DNA of 16,324 bases from CAYXPG01 sp964564845 (GTDB lineage Bacteria; Planctomycetota; Phycisphaerae; Sedimentisphaerales; Anaerobacaceae). The stretch is taken from NCBI GenBank assembly GCA_964564845.1, contig CAZMCN010000039.1, forward strand, positions 1-16,324, written 5' to 3'. A program made the position numbers and the translations under genes. Each line of letters opens with the position of its first letter. Positions within the stretch are counted from its first letter, which is position 1. The notes under the pieces were generated by a model. It was not told the origin of the DNA and made no database searches. It saw only the letters and a list, made by a program, of their open reading frames with translations. Of the stretch, positions 12,930 to 16,324 are shown in pieces.

Positions 12930-13538
12930 ATGGGCAGATACTACTGGGACAAAAAAGACACGGTAGAAGAGGCAACACGACTTAGCATATTTAAGCTGAA
13001 AGAGTTTGGCTTGCTACGTGGCTATGCCGCTACGACCTTGACCTGGACACGCAGACTATCAGAACATAAAAGCTCTATCGGTATAATAGTCGATACCGAA
13101 AACCTATACGCAAAGGTCAACTATACCATCACAGACCGAAACACAGACGAAAAAACAGATTATGACTACAAAATCAGCCTTACGACAACGCCCTGTAATT
13201 TCGGTGGTGTTCGGTACTGGTTTATCTGTCCGTTAAGTGTGAACGGCGTATATTGCGGACGCAGGACAGGAACGCTTTACCTTGCTTCGGGCGGACATTA
13301 TTTCGGCTGTCGGCACTGCTACAACCTGTCATACGAGAGCCGGAATGAGTGCCGTTTAGGGCGGTTCGGCCAGTTAGGATATGTTTTGAAGGCTGACAGG
13401 CAATATGAAGAGCTTTACAACAGCATTAAACGCTGGACTTGGAGAGGCAGACCGACAAGGAAAGTGCGAAAATTGCAAGCTCTTGAACAAAAAATGAATC
13501 GGGCAGTTTCTTTGAGTGAAAGATTTCTTCTGGATTAA
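12930..13538 (+). CDS. Zinc-ribbon protein of unknown function
   Basis: The 202-residue protein starts MGRYYWDKKDTVEEATRLSI. It has a beta-rich middle (about 45-97, with NYTITDRN and LTTTPCNFGGVRYWFICP). A four-cysteine site follows: Cys100, Cys109, Cys127 and Cys130, the last two as CRHC in GCRHCYNLSYESRNE. This looks like a zinc ribbon and suggests nucleic-acid binding. The C-terminus (about 150-202) is basic and helical. I chose ATG 12930, with AAGGA 9 bases upstream; a longer frame from 12861 overlaps the previous gene and lacks this support. It lies 28 bases after the preceding gene. I regard it as the third gene of a small mobile cassette, with no function assigned. Confidence 0.8.
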   Translation: MGRYYWDKKDTVEEATRLSIFKLKEFGLLRGYAATTLTWTRRLSEHKSSIGIIVDTENLYAKVNYTITDRNTDEKTDYDYKISLTTTPCNFGGVRYWFICPLSVNGVYCGRRTGTLYLASGGHYFGCRHCYNLSYESRNECRLGRFGQLGYVLKADRQYEELYNSIKRWTWRGRPTRKVRKLQALEQKMNRAVSLSERFLLD

Positions 13539-13829
13539 ACAACGGCTTTAATAGACTATTTACGCCTAAAATTCCTATAAAATTTTTGTTTTTGAGCTAA
13601 AATTTGAGGTTGATTTTGCTTGATATATGCAAAAATCACCCACTGTGGTGTCATTTTGGTAACATGCATTTTGCTTTGATTCGTTGGCGTTTTTTACATG
13701 GCGCAACATCGTCGCACCCTCCGATCGAAAGAAAAGTGCCGAAACAACAATCGTTGGTTTAGTTAGGTTAGGTTTATTTTCTGAGATAACAAAAGGCAAT
13801 AACATACATCGACGCAGAGATGTCGGTGC
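13539..13829. other. Non-coding region between convergent cassette and GspG-like gene
   Basis: This AT-rich stretch of 291 bases separates two convergent genes. I see no convincing coding frame and no strong hairpin with a T-run. Short repeated words (CTAAAATT at about 13565 and 13600, and GTTAGGTTAGGTTTA near 13764) are present but unremarkable. Confidence 0.5.
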
Positions 13830-14189
13830 TTACTCATTAGGTTCTTCTAAAGTAAAATTTTTTGAAAGGTCGGCATTTTCGGCCTCACCTCCAATTTTGC
13901 CATCTTTTCCGTAGCTTGCTAAAAAAACCTTATGGTCTTCATGGTGGTAGCTAATTTCGTTTCCCCATCCATCTTTTGTGCTGTTATTATACCCAGGTCT
14001 TTCTGGTAAGTAAGATAGTGACGGTGGTAACTTGCCATTATCTTTAACGTATTTCCGTATTCTCAACTCTATCCCAGACATTCGATTTCGGGTATTGGTA
14101 CTTGGTGGTATTTTTTCAATAAGTAAAAACGATATTAATCCGAGTATCAATAAGACTAAAAAAATGACCATTATTGTTTTATTTTTCAT
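13830..14189 (-). CDS. Small membrane-anchored protein with a GspG-like C-terminus
   Basis: The 119-residue protein has one N-terminal transmembrane segment (about 5-24, KTIMVIFLVLLILGLISFLL). Next comes a short helix (IELRIRKYVKDNGKLPPSL) and a C-terminal stretch DGWGNEISYH with ASYGKDGKIGGEAENADLS. That last part resembles the end of type II secretion major pseudopilins (DxWGNPxxY and S.G.DGK.GGEGE.AD), where acidic residues bind calcium. The usual prepilin cleavage site (G before F-[TS]-L-x-E) is absent, so it is not expected to be processed and assembled like GspG. AGGA lies 9 bases before the ATG. It lies 91 bases downstream of the ankyrin-protein gene on the same strand and may share its transcript. 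Confidence 0.7.
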   Translation of the reverse strand: MKNKTIMVIFLVLLILGLISFLLIEKIPPSTNTRNRMSGIELRIRKYVKDNGKLPPSLSYLPERPGYNNSTKDGWGNEISYHHEDHKVFLASYGKDGKIGGEAENADLSKNFTLEEPNE

Positions 14190-14280
14190 ACTCGCTTATC
14201 CTGAAAACCTAAATGAACAACCACAGCTTAAAGCCTATAATACTCTTTCTTTGGGTTTTATCCATCCCAAGCTTAAAAGC

Positions 14281-15204
14281 TTATTTTTCGGCTTCATGCT
14301 TATGCAGTAATTCAACAATCTCTTCTCTGTTACTTTCCATCGCGAGCATAAGGGGTGTTTTACTTTCGTTATTCTTTGCATTTACATCCGCCCCCTTTTC
14401 CAGTAATGTCTCAACTGACTCCAAATCTCCTCCTGAATATATTGAGTTATGTAATGGTGTATCACCTCTTGCATCTTTTGCATCGACTTTAGCACCGTTT
14501 TCTATAAGCATCTTAATCATTTCTGAGCTGTGAGGAGGCTCTGTGGCCATATGCAACGGGCTATCACCAGATTTACTTTTTAAATTCACATCTGCACCTT
14601 TTTCAATAAGCATTTTAACTATTCTGGTTTGATTCCGACGAGCAGCATCATGTATAGGTGCCCAACCGTGAGGGTCGAGCGTGTTAATATTGGCTCCGTT
14701 ATCGATAAGTATTTCCAACATCGCATATATCTTATCCTCAACTTCTTCGGGTGTCTTTCGACTAATCTGTCGCGTGTCTCTAAACGGATTTATCTTCTTA
14801 AGTCCATACCGGAAACAAAGAGTGAGCATATTTTGCCCGCCGGTACTTTTTGCATTTACATCATATCCTTTAGAGATCAATTCTTTGACTTTTTGGGTAT
14901 TTCCTTTTTCAATGGCTACTTCCAAAGCGTTGTTACGATATGACATCATTCCGTAACCTAATAATGCAAGAGATATCGCTACACTCAAAATTGCATAAAC
15001 TAAGCCAGGTAGTAGCTTGCCACCTTTTTTTAACAAAATTACTATGTTAAAGATTCCCCAAATACCCCCAAAGGCAAGTAAGAGCATCGCTAAAGCATTC
15101 TGTGAAAACGCAGAAAGTAAAAGAGCAATTATTATTAGTGGAAACAGAAATCTAGCTGTAACTTTGGTTATATCAGATTCATTACCTAATAATATGAAAC
15201 GCAT
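14281..15204 (-). CDS. Membrane protein with C-terminal ankyrin repeats
   Basis: The 307-residue protein has three hydrophobic segments (about 17-32, 37-58 and 66-86) followed by ankyrin repeats to the C-terminus. Repeats are recognisable at about 92-118 (ALEVAIEKGNTQKVKELISK), 155-178, 180-212 (HGWAPIHDAARRNQTRIVKM), 213-246 (SGDSPLHMATEPPHSSEMIK), 247-280 (GDTPLHNSIYSGGDLESVET) and 281-303. GADVNAK/GANINTL turns close most of them. Ankyrin repeats mediate protein binding; the partner is unknown. About 20 residues break the pattern between the first and second repeats (135-155). AAGGTG lies 11 bases before the ATG. It follows the RHS-like genes on the same strand, separated by 42 bases. Confidence 0.87.
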   Translation of the reverse strand: MRFILLGNESDITKVTARFLFPLIIIALLLSAFSQNALAMLLLAFGGIWGIFNIVILLKKGGKLLPGLVYAILSVAISLALLGYGMMSYRNNALEVAIEKGNTQKVKELISKGYDVNAKSTGGQNMLTLCFRYGLKKINPFRDTRQISRKTPEEVEDKIYAMLEILIDNGANINTLDPHGWAPIHDAARRNQTRIVKMLIEKGADVNLKSKSGDSPLHMATEPPHSSEMIKMLIENGAKVDAKDARGDTPLHNSIYSGGDLESVETLLEKGADVNAKNNESKTPLMLAMESNREEIVELLHKHEAEK

Positions 15205-15246
15205 ATATTAACCCACACCTTATCTAGCGATTGCTTACCCAAAAAG

Positions 15247-15648
15247 TTACCAAGACCAAAATATTGGTATCCCAGATTTCCACTTATATGTAAAATCTTT
15301 CGTTATTTTGGTTTTGCAAGTTGTCTTACAAGATAAGTATTCTGAACAGTTGCTTACATGCATAGTACCTTTAAGCCCGGCCAATGCCCATTCCCTTTTA
15401 CACCCATAATCACCAGAGATAAGAGCCCATTCAAGTCCAAGTTCTGTATGGTATCCTGGCACAACGCTGCATAACGAATTCATAACTCCCCATAAATAAT
15501 AATTTACAGCATGCTGACTATAACACCTTCCATTTACCTGTACGGTTTCTTTACAATCACCTGTAGCACAACAGGGATATAGACCTGGGCCGAAGTGGAG
15601 CTGGTCAATGTCCCATCTATCTGTGCCCCACATACCAGAGCATTTCAA
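15247..15648 (-). CDS. Cysteine-rich C-terminal domain of the RHS-like protein, in a shifted frame
   Basis: This frame of 133 codons from a TTG holds a cysteine-rich domain: KCSGMWGTDRWDIDQLHFGP (2-21), then YPCCATGDCKETVQVNGRCY (24-43), AVNYYLWGVMNSLC (47-60) and a Trp/Cys-rich end. Motifs of this kind (WDI...L, CC..C..TVQV.G.C, AVNY..WG.M..LC) are, as I recall, found after the DPYGL motif of RHS-core proteins of planctomycetes. The first codon overlaps the stop of the RHS-core frame. The same frame is open upstream to 15696 and reads LSTWQQTLKCSGMW there. No good ribosome site precedes the TTG. It is therefore best read as the 3' half of one frameshifted gene rather than a separate protein, though independent translation by coupling cannot be excluded. 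Confidence 0.6.
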   Translation of the reverse strand: MKCSGMWGTDRWDIDQLHFGPGLYPCCATGDCKETVQVNGRCYSQHAVNYYLWGVMNSLCSVVPGYHTELGLEWALISGDYGCKREWALAGLKGTMHVSNCSEYLSCKTTCKTKITKDFTYKWKSGIPIFWSW

Positions 15649-16265
15649 AGTCTGTTGCCAAGTCGATAATCTGTTAAAATCTCTAGCACCTGAGCTTTAA
15701 ATCGGCTAAGAGGACCGGTTACATCTGGTCCACATTGGCATTGTTTAGATTTTAACCCATAGGGATCCACATAACTAACAGGATTCGATATACAATACTG
15801 ATACAAATTCATCCCATCCAAATACTGGTCTTCGGGCATTGCGAGTTGTTCTTGCTCCACCCATCTTCCTGTCTGCAATTGAGTCTGAGCTTCATGAACA
15901 CTAATGACCGCGGTTTGAACCCGACTTGTAAGACTTGCATATCTCTGTTGAACTGCCACTTGCGGATGAATATTAGGTCTTCCAACCGAATTCATCTGAG
16001 CTATTGCATAATCCATATTAGGATTACTACCAATATTCTCCAGGCCAGCCATAGGATTGGGTGCAACGGGCCTGGGATCACTAATCTGTGGACCATTGGT
16101 GCCAACCCACTGGGGGCCGTGACTGGTGTGTACTATTCTTGGGCCTCTGCCTAACGGGTCCTGCTGGTGGAAACGGCCCGTTACGGGGTCATAACCTGCA
16201 GAAGCAACGTTGACGAAAGCCAAAACGCTTATTGACAGGACAAGTTTTTTCAGAAAATTCATCAT
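15645..16265 (-). CDS. Secreted orphan RHS-core protein, probably frameshifted at its 3' end
   Basis: The 206-residue product starts with a signal peptide (MMNFLKKLVLSISVLAFVNV, then ASA, cleavage near 23). It continues at once with the start of an RHS-repeat-associated core: YDPVTGRFHQQDPLG (25-39). A long Pro/Gln/Asn-rich insertion (40-148) follows, then the end of the core, DGMNLYQYCISNPVSYVDPY and GL (150-171). The YD-repeat shell that normally precedes the core is absent. After CQCGPDVTG the frame ends at 15645. The likely remainder continues in the next frame (15247-15696). AAGGGG stands 3-6 bases before the paired ATGs at 16265 and 16262; a GTG at 16286 is less likely. RHS cores usually mark the boundary to a variable C-terminal domain. 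Its role here is unknown. Confidence 0.75.
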   Translation of the reverse strand: MMNFLKKLVLSISVLAFVNVASAGYDPVTGRFHQQDPLGRGPRIVHTSHGPQWVGTNGPQISDPRPVAPNPMAGLENIGSNPNMDYAIAQMNSVGRPNIHPQVAVQQRYASLTSRVQTAVISVHEAQTQLQTGRWVEQEQLAMPEDQYLDGMNLYQYCISNPVSYVDPYGLKSKQCQCGPDVTGPLSRFKAQVLEILTDYRLGNRL

Positions 16266-16324
16266 TTTCCCCTTCCATAAAAACACTTGTCAAATTTTTA
16301 ACACCAATATTTTTTATACCCAGA

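Noticed and set aside
14190..14280. An 18-codon frame starting MDKTQRKS between the ankyrin and GspG-like genes
   Set aside because: Too short, no ribosome site and no family resemblance.
15645..15697. Programmed -1 frameshift joining the two RHS-like frames
   Set aside because: No classical slippery heptamer in the right phase is present; a single lost T in a homopolymer explains the break more simply.
16288..16293. TTGACA on the minus strand as -35 of the RHS-like gene
   Set aside because: No -10 lies 16-18 bases downstream, and the place would be within 30 bases of the start codon.

Overview
This window looks like a chromosomal segment of a Planctomycetota bacterium, possibly of the Phycisphaerae. 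That placement is inferred from the style of several families: an 870-residue PEP-synthase-like protein with a KaiC-like N-terminus, orphan RHS-core proteins, and a zinc-ribbon cassette protein. No marker gene proves it. Base composition is moderate, and it becomes more AT-rich on the right half.

Left part (1-9757) is mostly core. It holds the 3' part of gyrA and then holA on the plus strand. Converging on them is a minus-strand block: tadA, tRNA-Ser(GGA), the KaiC-like/PEP-synthase-like protein, and a soluble hybrid histidine kinase with four CBS domains. Two small GC-rich palindromic elements of the same build occur here. One lies in the holA/kinase intergenic gap. The other is inside the kinase ATPase domain, as an in-frame insertion.

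Middle part (9789-11880) is the most unusual. The complete tadA gene is followed on its 5' side by an MntA/HepT-type (MNT/HEPN) toxin-antitoxin pair, then a detached copy of the tadA 5' end, then a BrnT/BrnA toxin-antitoxin pair, then a second, more diverged tadA 5' end. Each toxin-antitoxin module is thus bracketed by tadA start fragments. This suggests repeated insertion at the 5' end of tadA, with the gene start replaced each time. The HEPN toxin carries an in-frame amber codon just before its catalytic RNxxxH motif. The BrnT promoter has a perfect inverted repeat lying over its -10 region.

Right part (11880-16324) is accessory. A tight three-gene plus-strand cassette holds a probable tail of a tyrosine recombinase, a charged helical protein of unknown function, and a zinc-ribbon protein. 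It is followed on the minus strand by four entries: a small membrane-anchored protein with a GspG-like C-terminus, a three-helix membrane protein with ankyrin repeats, and a secreted orphan RHS-core protein that appears split in two by a frameshift. Their order of transcription is RHS protein, its C-terminal half, ankyrin protein, GspG-like protein.

I saw no CRISPR array, rRNA gene or intact transposase.
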